NCBI GenBank assembly: GCA_964452915.1
Contig: CAYVNW010000009.1
Coordinates: 1 to 64,000, forward strand
Source: Colivivens sp964452915
GTDB lineage: Bacteria > Bacteroidota > Bacteroidia > Bacteroidales > Bacteroidaceae
Reading direction: 5' to 3'
Length of the DNA: 64,000 nucleotides
Part shown: positions 18,957 through 27,642 of the stretch, piece by piece
How positions within the stretch are numbered: the stretch's first letter is position 1
Layout: each line of letters begins with the position of its first letter
Notes under the pieces: model-generated
Told to the model about the DNA's origin: nothing
Database searches by the model: none
The model's input: only the letters and a program-made list of their open reading frames with translations
Translations under genes and position numbers: made by a program

Positions 18957-20477
18957 ATGAATATAACGCCATTATTAAATAAATTGTATTTTGCACCAAG
19001 ACAAAAGGCGATAGCGCGTTATGAGGGTCGTGCAAAAGAAATCCAAGACAAGGTGTTGGGTTATCTTGTCAATGCCTCATCAAAGACTGAATGGGGAAGA
19101 ACCCATGGATATTCTGGCATTCACTCTTATGAGGATTTCGCCCATAGTGTCCCTTTGAATACGTATGAGGAATTGAAAGACTATATTCAGCGGATGCGTC
19201 AGGGTGAAAAAAATGTTCTGTGGAGAGGACGGGTGAATTGGTTTGCCAAGTCTTCGGGAACTACAAACGACAAAAGCAAATTCATTCCAGTTAGCAAGGA
19301 AGGTCTGAGGAATATTCATTTCCTTGGTGGAAGGGATTGTGTCGCATGTTATCTGAAGATTAATCCTGAAAGTCGTATATTCGAAGGTAAAAGTTTGATT
19401 CTTGGTGGCAGTCATGCTCCGAATTTGAATACGCCCAATAGCTTGGTAGGCGATTTAAGTGCAATACTGATAGAAAATGTGCCTTCATTGGTTAATTTAG
19501 TCCGTATACCGCCAAAGGATGTTGCACTGTTAAGTGATTTTGAGGAAAAACGGGAGAAGATAGCAGAGATGGCGAAAGATCAGAATGTTACGAATATCAG
19601 TGGTGTGCCATCGTGGATGCTGTCAGTATTAGACCGTATGTTAGAGATCACAGGGAAGACAAGGGTAGATGATGTATGGCCTAATTTGGAGGTGTTTTTT
19701 CATGGGGGTGTTGCTTTCACACCCTATCGTGAACAGTATAAGAACATAATCTCTTTACCTAATATGCATTATATGGAGACATATAACGCAAGTGAAGGAT
19801 TCTTTGGAATTCAGACTGACCTAAACGACCATTCAATGCAGTTGATGATAGACTATGGTGTGTTCTATGAATTTATACCGATGAGTGAGTTTGGAAGCCA
19901 AAATCCAACAGTCGTGCCTTTGTGGAACGTGAAAAAGGATATTAACTATGCAATGGTCATTAGTACATCGTGTGGATTGTGGCGGTACATAATTGGTGAT
20001 ACAGTGAAGTTTACAAGCATAGACCCGTACAAATTCATCATAACAGGCAGGACCAAGCATTTCATTAATGCATTTGGGGAGGAGCTTATCGTGGATAATG
20101 CGGAAAGAGGACTTGGGCAGGCTTGTATAGCTACCGGAGCGCAGGTTAAAGAATATACTGCAGCACCAATATTCATGGATGCTAATGCGAAATGCCGTCA
20201 TCAGTGGATAATTGAATTTGCCAAACATCCGGCATCGGTCGAAGACTTTGCTGCAATCCTTGACAGGTCTTTGCAAGCCATAAATTCTGATTATGAGGCA
20301 AAGCGTTATAAGGACATCACACTTCAGCGTTTGGAGATTGTCGATGCAAGACCCGGACTTTTTGACGAATGGTTGAAGAAGAAGGGTAAACTCGGTGGAC
20401 AACATAAAATACCCCGCTTAAGCAATAATCGTGAATATATTGATGAACTGATCGCATTGAATAATAATGAACAATAG
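18957..20477 (+). CDS. GH3 auxin-responsive-promoter family protein
   Basis: The 506-residue protein resembles the bacterial GH3 family, a branch of the adenylate-forming enzymes. It shows the nucleotide-binding loop AKSSGTTNDKSKFIPVS (about 99-115), EVFFHGGVAFTPYREQY (near 250), the METYNASEGFFG block that fits motif A5, and a C-terminal domain with ITGRTKHFINAFGEELIVDN. Plant GH3 enzymes join amino acids to acyl acids through an acyl-adenylate. The substrate of the Bacteroidetes members is not known to me, so acyl-acid amide ligase is only an inference. It leads a tight run: the next start overlaps its stop by 11 bases. Confidence 0.88.
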   Translation: MNITPLLNKLYFAPRQKAIARYEGRAKEIQDKVLGYLVNASSKTEWGRTHGYSGIHSYEDFAHSVPLNTYEELKDYIQRMRQGEKNVLWRGRVNWFAKSSGTTNDKSKFIPVSKEGLRNIHFLGGRDCVACYLKINPESRIFEGKSLILGGSHAPNLNTPNSLVGDLSAILIENVPSLVNLVRIPPKDVALLSDFEEKREKIAEMAKDQNVTNISGVPSWMLSVLDRMLEITGKTRVDDVWPNLEVFFHGGVAFTPYREQYKNIISLPNMHYMETYNASEGFFGIQTDLNDHSMQLMIDYGVFYEFIPMSEFGSQNPTVVPLWNVKKDINYAMVISTSCGLWRYIIGDTVKFTSIDPYKFIITGRTKHFINAFGEELIVDNAERGLGQACIATGAQVKEYTAAPIFMDANAKCRHQWIIEFAKHPASVEDFAAILDRSLQAINSDYEAKRYKDITLQRLEIVDARPGLFDEWLKKKGKLGGQHKIPRLSNNREYIDELIALNNNEQ

Positions 20478-22521
20478 GTCTGCAGTATATATAATATTGT
20501 TTATCATTACCACGTTCATTGTGGGCGCCTGTGCAAATATCGGAGCTCCGGATGGCGGTCCCTACGATGAGACTCCTCCAAAGATCGTTCGGACAATCCC
20601 AGAGTATGGAGCGGTGAAGTCGAAAGCTAAACGGATCATTTTGGAATTTGACGAGAATGTAAAAATACAGAATGCATCAGAGAAAGTTATAGTATCCCCT
20701 CCCCAGTTGGAACAACCCGAAATCAATGCATCGGGCAAGCGTATAACAATTGAGCTTGAAGATACGATAAAGCCCAATCTGACATATACCATAGATTTTG
20801 CTGATGCAATAGAGGATAACAACGAAGGTAATCCTATGGGGGATTACGCCTTTACTTTCTCTACAGGCGACTCAATTGATACGATGGCAGTATCGGGATA
20901 CGTCCTTGATGCAAGCAATCTCGAACCTATAAAAGGTATATTTGTCGGACTATATGAAGTGGCTGATTCTTCGGAAGGGGAGTTCCCCGATTCTATTTTC
21001 AAGACAAAACCATTCGACAGAATATCGCGGACGGACAGTCGGGGGCATTTTATAGTCAAGGGACTTAACAAGGGATTATACCGTATATATGCCCTAAAAG
21101 ATCAAGACCAGAGTTATTCTTTCACCCAGAAAAGTGAAATGTTGGCATTTACCGACAGAGTCATCAAATCAACTTGCCGGCCTGATATCCGCTATGATAC
21201 AATTTGGCATGACAGTATATACTATGATTCAATTGTCCCTAAAGGTTATACACATTTTTTTCCTGATGATATATTGTTGATGGCGTTTACGGAAAAAGTT
21301 ACCGACCGTTATTTCTTGAAAATGGAACGGCCGAACCTGCGTGAGTTCTCAATGTTTTTTACAAGTTCCTCAGATCAATTACCAATTATAAAGGGACTGA
21401 ATTTCAACTCTGACAGTTGTTTTTTCATAGAGAATAACCCAACTAACGATACTATCAAGTATTGGATTCTTGATTCTTTGGTATACAACCTTGATACTTT
21501 GATTTTTGACTTGTCATATATGGCGACAGATACTTTAGGTCAACTTGTCATGACCACTGACTCTGCAGTAGAATTGGTTTCGAAAATATCCAAGGAAAAA
21601 GTTGAAAAGCGTCGGCAAGAAGCATATGAAGAGTGGGTCAAAGAATATAAGAAGGAAGTGAAGAACAGCAGGAAACGTGAAGAAGTGACTGCTGAAAATA
21701 CAGGTGATTCCGATGACGAAGCGGGGAATGGCAAGAAAAGAAAGAAAAGAAAGTCGAAAGACAACGATGAGGATTTGGTCATTCCACCTATGCCGGAGGA
21801 GTTCTTGGAACTGAAAACATCAAGTTCGAGTATCGCTCCGAATCAAAACATAGATTTTGCAAGTGAAGAACCGCTATCTATTGTCGATACATTGAACTTT
21901 CATTTCAATGAGATTATTGACTCAGTGAAGGAAGCACGCGAATTTAAATTGCGCAAAGTAGATGGACAGCACAATACATACCGTTTTTATGCTGAGTGGT
22001 TGCCGGGCCACACCTATGAGATTGTACTGGACACCGGTGCGTTCGTAAGTGTGTACGGCAAACGGTCGGAAGGATTTACCAAGATGGTTCGAGTAAGAGA
22101 TACCGATTCCTTTGGCGCGATGTTTGTGCACTTGATAGGTGTGGACTCTTGTGCTGTGGTTGAATTACTGAATGCTTCCGACAAGGCTGTTAAGCAGGCA
22201 AAAGTAAACAGCCGGATGACAGCTGATTTCTATTATGTAGATCCAGGCACTTATTATCTGAGGATGTTTTGCGATCGTAATGGAAATGGAGTTTGGGATG
22301 AGGGATGTTATGATGAGCACAGACAAGCAGAAGAAGTGTATTACTACCCGGGTGCATTCAATGTACGTGCAGGTTGGGACATTAGTCAAGATTGGAGGCC
22401 AAAGGCCGTACCGGTACAAAAGCAGAAACCTGAAAAGATAACCAAGCAGAAGCCTGACAAGGAGAAGAACTTGACAAAGAAGAATGCAGAGCGGCTAAAA
22501 CAAAAGAAAAATCAGAAATGA
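20467..22521 (+). CDS. Ig-like-domain (Big_5-type) lipoprotein
   Basis: The 684-residue protein has a lipoprotein signal with Cys22 (FIVGAC) and opens with the typical IGAPDGGPYDETPPKIVRT segment. The first about 130 residues look like a bacterial Ig-like domain (IILEFDENVKIQNASEKV, LTYTIDFADAIEDN, YAFTFSTGD). A carboxypeptidase-regulatory-like domain follows (VSGYVLDASNLEPIKGIFV, KGLNKGLYRIYALKD). A charged helical linker (about 380-440) with many Lys and Glu precedes a C-terminal part and a Lys-rich tail. It is probably anchored in the envelope. Its role is unknown. Its start overlaps the GH3 gene and its stop overlaps the next gene (ATGA), so the three are coupled. Confidence 0.85.
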   Translation: MNNRSAVYIILFIITTFIVGACANIGAPDGGPYDETPPKIVRTIPEYGAVKSKAKRIILEFDENVKIQNASEKVIVSPPQLEQPEINASGKRITIELEDTIKPNLTYTIDFADAIEDNNEGNPMGDYAFTFSTGDSIDTMAVSGYVLDASNLEPIKGIFVGLYEVADSSEGEFPDSIFKTKPFDRISRTDSRGHFIVKGLNKGLYRIYALKDQDQSYSFTQKSEMLAFTDRVIKSTCRPDIRYDTIWHDSIYYDSIVPKGYTHFFPDDILLMAFTEKVTDRYFLKMERPNLREFSMFFTSSSDQLPIIKGLNFNSDSCFFIENNPTNDTIKYWILDSLVYNLDTLIFDLSYMATDTLGQLVMTTDSAVELVSKISKEKVEKRRQEAYEEWVKEYKKEVKNSRKREEVTAENTGDSDDEAGNGKKRKKRKSKDNDEDLVIPPMPEEFLELKTSSSSIAPNQNIDFASEEPLSIVDTLNFHFNEIIDSVKEAREFKLRKVDGQHNTYRFYAEWLPGHTYEIVLDTGAFVSVYGKRSEGFTKMVRVRDTDSFGAMFVHLIGVDSCAVVELLNASDKAVKQAKVNSRMTADFYYVDPGTYYLRMFCDRNGNGVWDEGCYDEHRQAEEVYYYPGAFNVRAGWDISQDWRPKAVPVQKQKPEKITKQKPDKEKNLTKKNAERLKQKKNQK

Positions 22522-23348
22522 CCATACATACTTCAAAAATAAAGATATGCATAATGTTTTCATTGCTTCTGCTAATGAATTCTATAGTTGTCTTTTCTCA
22601 ATGTAAATATCCAAATACTGCTTTCAATCCAGGAGAGTCATTGTTCTATGACCTGTATTTCAACTGGAAGTTTATCTGGATAAAAGTCGGTTCAACTCAT
22701 TTCAGTGTGAAGTCATCGACGTATAAAGACAAAGATGCCCTTGAAACAAATATACTGTTCAAAAGTAACAAGAAATGTGAGTCCATATTCCCTATGAGAG
22801 ATACGTTAATAAGCTACAGTACTCCGGATCTGGAGCCATTGTACTTCCGTAAGGGCGCATTTGAAGGGAAACGGTACACGGTAGATGAAGTTTGGTTTGA
22901 ATATCCGAACGGCACTACGTTGATGAAACAAAAATACCGCGCGCCGGATGGACAATGGACAGAAAAGCAGTCTACAAGTAATGATTGCGTTAATGATATG
23001 CTCAATATACTGCTGATCGCACGCTCACGAGATTATTCAAAATGTGTAAAGGGACAACGTATGAACTTTAAAATGGTTACCGGTAAACGTCTCAGTAATC
23101 AGATCCTTGTGTACAAGGGAAAAACAAAATTCAAGGCAAATGACGGTCATACCTATCGTTGCCACATATTATCGTTACTTGATGATAAATCCAAAAAGAA
23201 AGAGAAGGAATTACTCCGTTTTTATATAACAGATGACAAGAATAATTTGCCTGTACGCATCGATTTCTACTTGAAATTTGGTACGGCAAAGGCCTTCTAT
23301 AACCGTGGCATAGGCATACGCAATGCTGCAACATCAGTGATAAAATGA
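22518..23348 (+). CDS. DUF3108 domain-containing exported protein
   Basis: The 276-residue protein has an N-terminal hydrophobic signal (MFSLLLLMNSIVVFSQ) and a DUF3108-like body: FNPGESLFYDLYFNWKF, then IWIKVGSTHFSV, LYFRKGAFEGKRYTVDEV, and a C-terminal DKNNLPVRIDFYLKFG. DUF3108 proteins are periplasmic or envelope beta-rich proteins of unsettled function. The ATG overlaps the previous stop by four bases, showing translational coupling with the Ig-like lipoprotein. rnhB starts three bases after its stop. Confidence 0.85.
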   Translation: MTIHTSKIKICIMFSLLLLMNSIVVFSQCKYPNTAFNPGESLFYDLYFNWKFIWIKVGSTHFSVKSSTYKDKDALETNILFKSNKKCESIFPMRDTLISYSTPDLEPLYFRKGAFEGKRYTVDEVWFEYPNGTTLMKQKYRAPDGQWTEKQSTSNDCVNDMLNILLIARSRDYSKCVKGQRMNFKMVTGKRLSNQILVYKGKTKFKANDGHTYRCHILSLLDDKSKKKEKELLRFYITDDKNNLPVRIDFYLKFGTAKAFYNRGIGIRNAATSVIK

Positions 23349-23351
23349 ATT

Positions 23352-23957
23352 ATGTTGTTACCGTATTATAATGAAGGACTTGTTGAGGCTGGTTGTGATG
23401 AGGCCGGCAGAGGTTGCCTTGCAGGAAGTGTTTATGCCGCAGCAGTTATTTTCCCACCGGATTATTGTAACAATAAGTTGAATGACTCGAAGCAACTGAC
23501 TGCCAAACAGCGTTATTCATTACGTGAAGAAATTGAACGTGACGCAACCGCATGGGCAATTGGCATAGTGAGTGCACAGGAGATTGATCAAATGAATATA
23601 CTCAAAGCAAGTATTACAGCTATGCATCGGGCAATTGATAAACTTGCAGTTCGTCCTGAAGCACTTATTATAGACGGCAACCGCTTCTATCCTTATCGTA
23701 ATGTTCCTTATACAACTATTGTGAAAGGCGACGGCAAATATCTTTCAATCGCAGCAGCATCAATTCTTGCTAAGACGTATCGGGATGACTATATGCGTCG
23801 GTTGCATGAAGAATATCCTTATTATGGATGGGATCACAATGCGGGATACCCGACAAAGGAACACAGAGATGGAATAGCTAAGCATGGAGTGTCTCCTTAT
23901 CACCGGCTTTCGTTCAATTTGCTGGGCGATGGACAGCTGTCGTTTGACTTCCAATAG
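23352..23957 (+). CDS. rnhB: ribonuclease HII
   Basis: The 201-residue protein is a complete RNase HII. Metal-binding acids are D16 and E17 in [12 protein letters not shown], the next Asp is in [11 protein letters not shown] (near 108), and the last is in KTYRDDYM (near 140). The [10 protein letters not shown] segment is also typical. It cuts RNA in RNA-DNA hybrids, including single ribonucleotides in DNA. It begins three bases after the DUF3108 gene and closes the GH3-led run. Confidence 0.96.
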   Translation: MLLPYYNEGLVEAGCDEAGRGCLAGSVYAAAVIFPPDYCNNKLNDSKQLTAKQRYSLREEIERDATAWAIGIVSAQEIDQMNILKASITAMHRAIDKLAVRPEALIIDGNRFYPYRNVPYTTIVKGDGKYLSIAAASILAKTYRDDYMRRLHEEYPYYGWDHNAGYPTKEHRDGIAKHGVSPYHRLSFNLLGDGQLSFDFQ

Positions 23958-23989
23958 GATTTTCCCCTCAATTAATAGGAACTTTATCC

Positions 23990-24020
23990 TTGGCATGCAT
24001 CGAAAACTGTATTATCTTTG
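23990..24020 (+). promoter_or_regulatory. promoter of the Asn/Arg-rich secreted protein gene
   Basis: TTG at 23990-23992 is followed after 20 bases by TATCTTTG at 24013-24020. Only the first base of the upstream TTTG box differs. The next ATG, at 24063, sits behind AAAGGAG. Confidence 0.65.
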
Positions 24021-24062
24021 CGATGTGATAATAACAAACTTATTAAAGAAAGGAGTTAGAAT

Positions 24063-25079
24063 ATGAAGACCTTGAGAACTACAGTTGTAATGATGGCGAT
24101 GGCTTTCACTTCATTACTTGCGAATGCGCAACCAATGACAATATACTCCATGCGCAGTAATGCACGATTCTTAACCGATCGTATGGCTTATACTTTAGGA
24201 TTGAATCCTGCAATTCTTGACGACTTGTATTGTATCAACTACGACTATATATGCGGCGTAAATGATTATTTGGACCAAGTCGCACTTGGATATCGTTATG
24301 ATGATTATATGGAAGTGTTGTATGCACGTGATTATGCCCTACGCCGGTTACTCAACGAAAGTCAATGGGCATTGCTGATGACATATGATTATTTCTATCG
24401 TCCGATAGCATTTGCAAACCATCATTGGCGCTTTGCTATTTATGCACATGACCACAGAATGAATTATTTCTTCTTCAATCCGCCACGCAGGTTTAATGAA
24501 TACAGAGGTGGAGTGTTCTTTGGAGGAATGCGAAGGATTAATGATGGTATGCGTGGTGGGGATATGCGAAGGGGGCAAGTTGGCGCTCCTGGCAGATTCG
24601 TTCCTCAAGACGGACGTGGAAATATGAATTACAATGGTAATGGCTTTCATATAGGTGACCCAGGCAGAAACAACCAAGGTGGGCAGATGAACAGAGATAA
24701 CCAAAATATTCCTCAAAACAGAAACAACCGAGACAATCAGGAAGTACGTAATAACCAGAACCGTCAGATTGACCACAATAATCAGAACAACCGGTTTAAT
24801 GGCGATATGAACAACAATGGTAATCAACGGACTTCTACCCGAAATGGTGGCACAACAGTTAATCGTAACTATGGCGGCACGGTTGTCAATACACGCAACA
24901 ACACGATGAATACTCGAACTTCCAGTACACGTTCTTATTCGAATACGAATCAACAGCGGAATATGAACCGTCAGACTAATACTCGTAGTACGGGGACTCC
25001 TTCGGTTACCCAGACTCGCGGTACGGTAAATACTCGTCCGTCAGGCACAGTTTCAGGACGTTCTACTGGCAGACGTTGA
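24063..25079 (+). CDS. secreted protein with Asn/Arg/Gln-rich tail, function unknown
   Basis: The 338-residue protein has a clear signal peptide cleaved after about residue 22 (SLLANAQ). The first mature part, to about 150, is Tyr-rich and looks folded (RMAYTLGLNPAILDDLYCIN, NHHWRFAIYAHDHRMNYFF). From about 155 it turns into a low-complexity tail dominated by Asn, Arg, Gln, Gly and Thr, rising to NTRTSSTRSYS and SGRSTGRR near the end. I do not recognise a family. The tail is basic and probably disordered, and could bind anionic polymers, but that is inference. It has its own promoter and a good AAAGGAG ribosome site. Confidence 0.8.
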   Translation: MKTLRTTVVMMAMAFTSLLANAQPMTIYSMRSNARFLTDRMAYTLGLNPAILDDLYCINYDYICGVNDYLDQVALGYRYDDYMEVLYARDYALRRLLNESQWALLMTYDYFYRPIAFANHHWRFAIYAHDHRMNYFFFNPPRRFNEYRGGVFFGGMRRINDGMRGGDMRRGQVGAPGRFVPQDGRGNMNYNGNGFHIGDPGRNNQGGQMNRDNQNIPQNRNNRDNQEVRNNQNRQIDHNNQNNRFNGDMNNNGNQRTSTRNGGTTVNRNYGGTVVNTRNNTMNTRTSSTRSYSNTNQQRNMNRQTNTRSTGTPSVTQTRGTVNTRPSGTVSGRSTGRR

Positions 25080-25108
25080 CTTGCTTATGCCTATAAGTTG
25101 ATAAGGTT

Positions 25109-25255
25109 ATATTGCTGTCCGCTAAAATGTGTACCTTTGTTCATGGTTATCTATTTTTATTTGCAACAACAAAGGTAACTAAAAGGACTGAAATCCAAGC
25201 GAGGATTTCAGCCCAATTTTTTAATTCTCAAAAAAGTTTTAGCGGACAGCAATAT
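25109..25255. repeat. 147-bp element with perfect 19-bp terminal inverted repeats (MITE-like)
   Basis: ATATTGCTGTCCGCTAAAA at 25109-25127 is repeated exactly, inverted, at 25237-25255. Inside are a second inverted pair (TACCTTTGTT at 25132-25141 and its complement at about 25169-25178) and a terminator-like hairpin. The nested symmetry, small size and lack of any reading frame fit a miniature inverted-repeat element or the ends of a deleted insertion sequence. Target-site duplications are not clear. It lies between two convergent genes. Confidence 0.65.
25188..25222. terminator. hairpin terminator inside the inverted-repeat element
   Basis: CTGAAATCC (25188-25196) pairs with GGATTTCAG (25203-25211), extended by GG/CC past one mismatch, and six T follow at 25217-25222. 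On the plus strand it fits a rho-independent terminator for the Asn/Arg-rich protein gene. The minus-strand reading lacks a strong T run. Confidence 0.6.
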
Positions 25256-25299
25256 GAAAAATAGTTGTTATCATCATAACGCTAATGACCGAATTGGAA

Positions 25300-27585
25300 T
25301 TATTTCTCTAATTCACTCCATGCAGGCGGTTCAACACCAAGGAAATTCTTTACGAAGAAGTCGTACATCTTGTGTGTCCCATAAGCTCCACCCATTGTGT
25401 GGTGCTCTCCCGGCAAGTAAATAAATTCAAAGTCTTTGTTGTGCTTAATAAGCTGATTGACAACTTGGAATGTTGACGACGGATCAACGTTGTCGTCTAA
25501 TTCACCAACCACCAGCATCAACTTACCTTTCAAGTTGGCGATGTGCTCGGTATTACTGCTTTCAACATACGACTCGTCGATCGGATAACCCATCCATTGT
25601 TCGTTCCACCAAATCTTATCCATTCGGTTGTCATGACATCCGCAAGCAGAATATGCAGCTTTGTAAAAGTCTCCGTGGAACAGCAATGCTGCAAGTGCTT
25701 CCTGTCCGCCTGCAGAACATCCGTAAATACCCACACGGTCAAGATCCATATATGGATATTTTTCGGCTGCTGCTTTTATCCATGCTATACGGTCAGGGAA
25801 TCCTGCGTCCTTCAGGTTCTTATAACATACTTCCTCAAAATCTTTGCTTCTCCACGATGTTGTCATTGCGTCGAGTTGTACAACGATGAAGCCTAATTCC
25901 GCGAGATCTGCAAGACTTCCTACTGTCGAGAAGTTTTTTGGAACATATTGATCGCCCGGACCGGAATAAATATACTCTATGACAGGATACTTCTTGTTTG
26001 GGTCGAAGTTTGACGGACGTTGTATGATTCCCCACATATCGGTCTTGCCATCACGTCCTTTGGCTACAAACACTTCTTGAGGTTGCCAATCGGTCTTTTC
26101 CAGTGCGGAGATATCGGCTTTTGCTAATGTCCGGAGTAATTTGCCTGTCTTTCCGTCACGTAGTACTGTTACAGGAGGATTCTCCACTGTGGAGTATGTA
26201 TCTATTATGTACGACCTGTCTTGGCTGAATGTTGCTCTGTGATTTCCCTCTTCAGGTGTAAGGTCAACAAATCCCTTTCCATTGAAGTTCACTTTACAAT
26301 AGTGAATATTATACGGGTCTTCATTTGGATTGCTCTTAGGCAGGCCCTCTCCGTTAGCCGTGAAGTAAATCACCTTCTTGTCTTCGTCTATATAGTTAAT
26401 TTGGCGTACATAGAACTTACCTTTAGTAATTTGGTTTACCACCTTCCCTGTTGTGCGGTCGTACATATAAAGATGTCCATAGCGGTCGCGTTCGCTAAAC
26501 CAAATGATGTGCTTACCGTCATTCAGGTCATTGCGGCTGAGGCGTGTCCATGCAATATATTTCTTTTCTTTCTCCTCTATAATAGGACGGACAGCTCCTG
26601 TTTCCGCATTCAGTTCAAGCACACGGTAGGTCTTGTGTCCGCGCTCATTAAACTCGAAGGTAAGAGTGTGTTTGCCTTCGTCCCAATAAGGAGTCGAAAG
26701 GTCGAACTGACTTGCAAACAGTTCGTCTGACGGGATTGTAACTTTCTTAGTGGCAAGTTCGATAACCACCGGAACTTTATAGTCAAGTGAGTCGCCTGGC
26801 TTTGCGTATTCTATGTTATAGTATTTAGGCTGTAATTGATCTGTCGGTGACGAATTGACGTAGGTTACATAGCGTTTTGGCGCAGGTTTAATTTTTACTG
26901 TAGCATAATATTTGCCGTCAGTCGAGAAACTTCCCCATGAGGAGTAGTAGAAGTGTTCATTGCCATCGGTAGTGAGTGCTGATTCTTCGTTGGTCTCGGC
27001 ATTTCTGATATAAAGGTTGTTGTCTTTCCCATATACCTGTATCTTGCCGTCTCCAAAGTTTGCTGTTCTGCCTCTTTGGTCATCAACTTCCGACCAAGGC
27101 CGTTCGCCTCCGCGTCCCCGGCGGCGTCCTTCGTCTCTGTTTTGTGCTTGTTCTCCTTTTGTCAGTGTACTTGTTTTAGGATTGTATGTCCAATTGTAGC
27201 CGTTGGCAATAAATTGTGCCCCGATTGTACCGTCGTTCAGCTTTTTCAATTCAGGATAAATCCACAGTCGGTTGTCTTTAGCATCTGTTCCGAGTTGCTT
27301 GCTTAACTCCGATGCTACTTTACTAACGTCCATCAGCAGTTCTTGCTTATTTGACTTGAGGTCAACCACATAGTATTTTTGTCCGTCGTTCTCTTGGACA
27401 GAATACCACATTTTGCTGCCGACTTCATCGTTTTCAACAAAACGCGATTGAATATTGGCATTGACTACCTTGTCGCCATACCTGCTGCGCAGGTTGTACG
27501 CACGCTGGTAATCAGCGATGGTTCCTTGTGCCATTGCTCCGACAGCAATGGCGTACAGGCCTAAAAGAAATAAATGTCTTCTCAT
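25300..27585 (-). CDS. S9-family dipeptidyl-peptidase IV-like serine protease
   Basis: The 761-residue exported protein has a signal peptide (GLYAIAVGAMAQ), a DPP-IV-type N-terminal beta-propeller (about 80-500; repeats such as EHFYYSSWGSFSTDGKYYA) and a C-terminal alpha/beta-hydrolase domain. The nucleophile is Ser624 in YGCSAGGQ. The acid lies in GELDDNVDPSS, and the His at 728/729 in PGEHHTMGG. Such enzymes release Xaa-Pro or related dipeptides from oligopeptides in the periplasm, feeding amino-acid use. The start ATG at 27583-27585 is the first in frame before the signal. It is convergent with the secreted-protein gene across the inverted-repeat element. Exact peptide specificity cannot be read here. 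Confidence 0.93.
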   Translation of the reverse strand: MRRHLFLLGLYAIAVGAMAQGTIADYQRAYNLRSRYGDKVVNANIQSRFVENDEVGSKMWYSVQENDGQKYYVVDLKSNKQELLMDVSKVASELSKQLGTDAKDNRLWIYPELKKLNDGTIGAQFIANGYNWTYNPKTSTLTKGEQAQNRDEGRRRGRGGERPWSEVDDQRGRTANFGDGKIQVYGKDNNLYIRNAETNEESALTTDGNEHFYYSSWGSFSTDGKYYATVKIKPAPKRYVTYVNSSPTDQLQPKYYNIEYAKPGDSLDYKVPVVIELATKKVTIPSDELFASQFDLSTPYWDEGKHTLTFEFNERGHKTYRVLELNAETGAVRPIIEEKEKKYIAWTRLSRNDLNDGKHIIWFSERDRYGHLYMYDRTTGKVVNQITKGKFYVRQINYIDEDKKVIYFTANGEGLPKSNPNEDPYNIHYCKVNFNGKGFVDLTPEEGNHRATFSQDRSYIIDTYSTVENPPVTVLRDGKTGKLLRTLAKADISALEKTDWQPQEVFVAKGRDGKTDMWGIIQRPSNFDPNKKYPVIEYIYSGPGDQYVPKNFSTVGSLADLAELGFIVVQLDAMTTSWRSKDFEEVCYKNLKDAGFPDRIAWIKAAAEKYPYMDLDRVGIYGCSAGGQEALAALLFHGDFYKAAYSACGCHDNRMDKIWWNEQWMGYPIDESYVESSNTEHIANLKGKLMLVVGELDDNVDPSSTFQVVNQLIKHNKDFEFIYLPGEHHTMGGAYGTHKMYDFFVKNFLGVEPPAWSELEK

Positions 27586-27642
27586 TGATTACTTAGTTTT
27601 TTAGTGTTACGTATATTTTAATTGTTGATGAATCCAGTGTGT

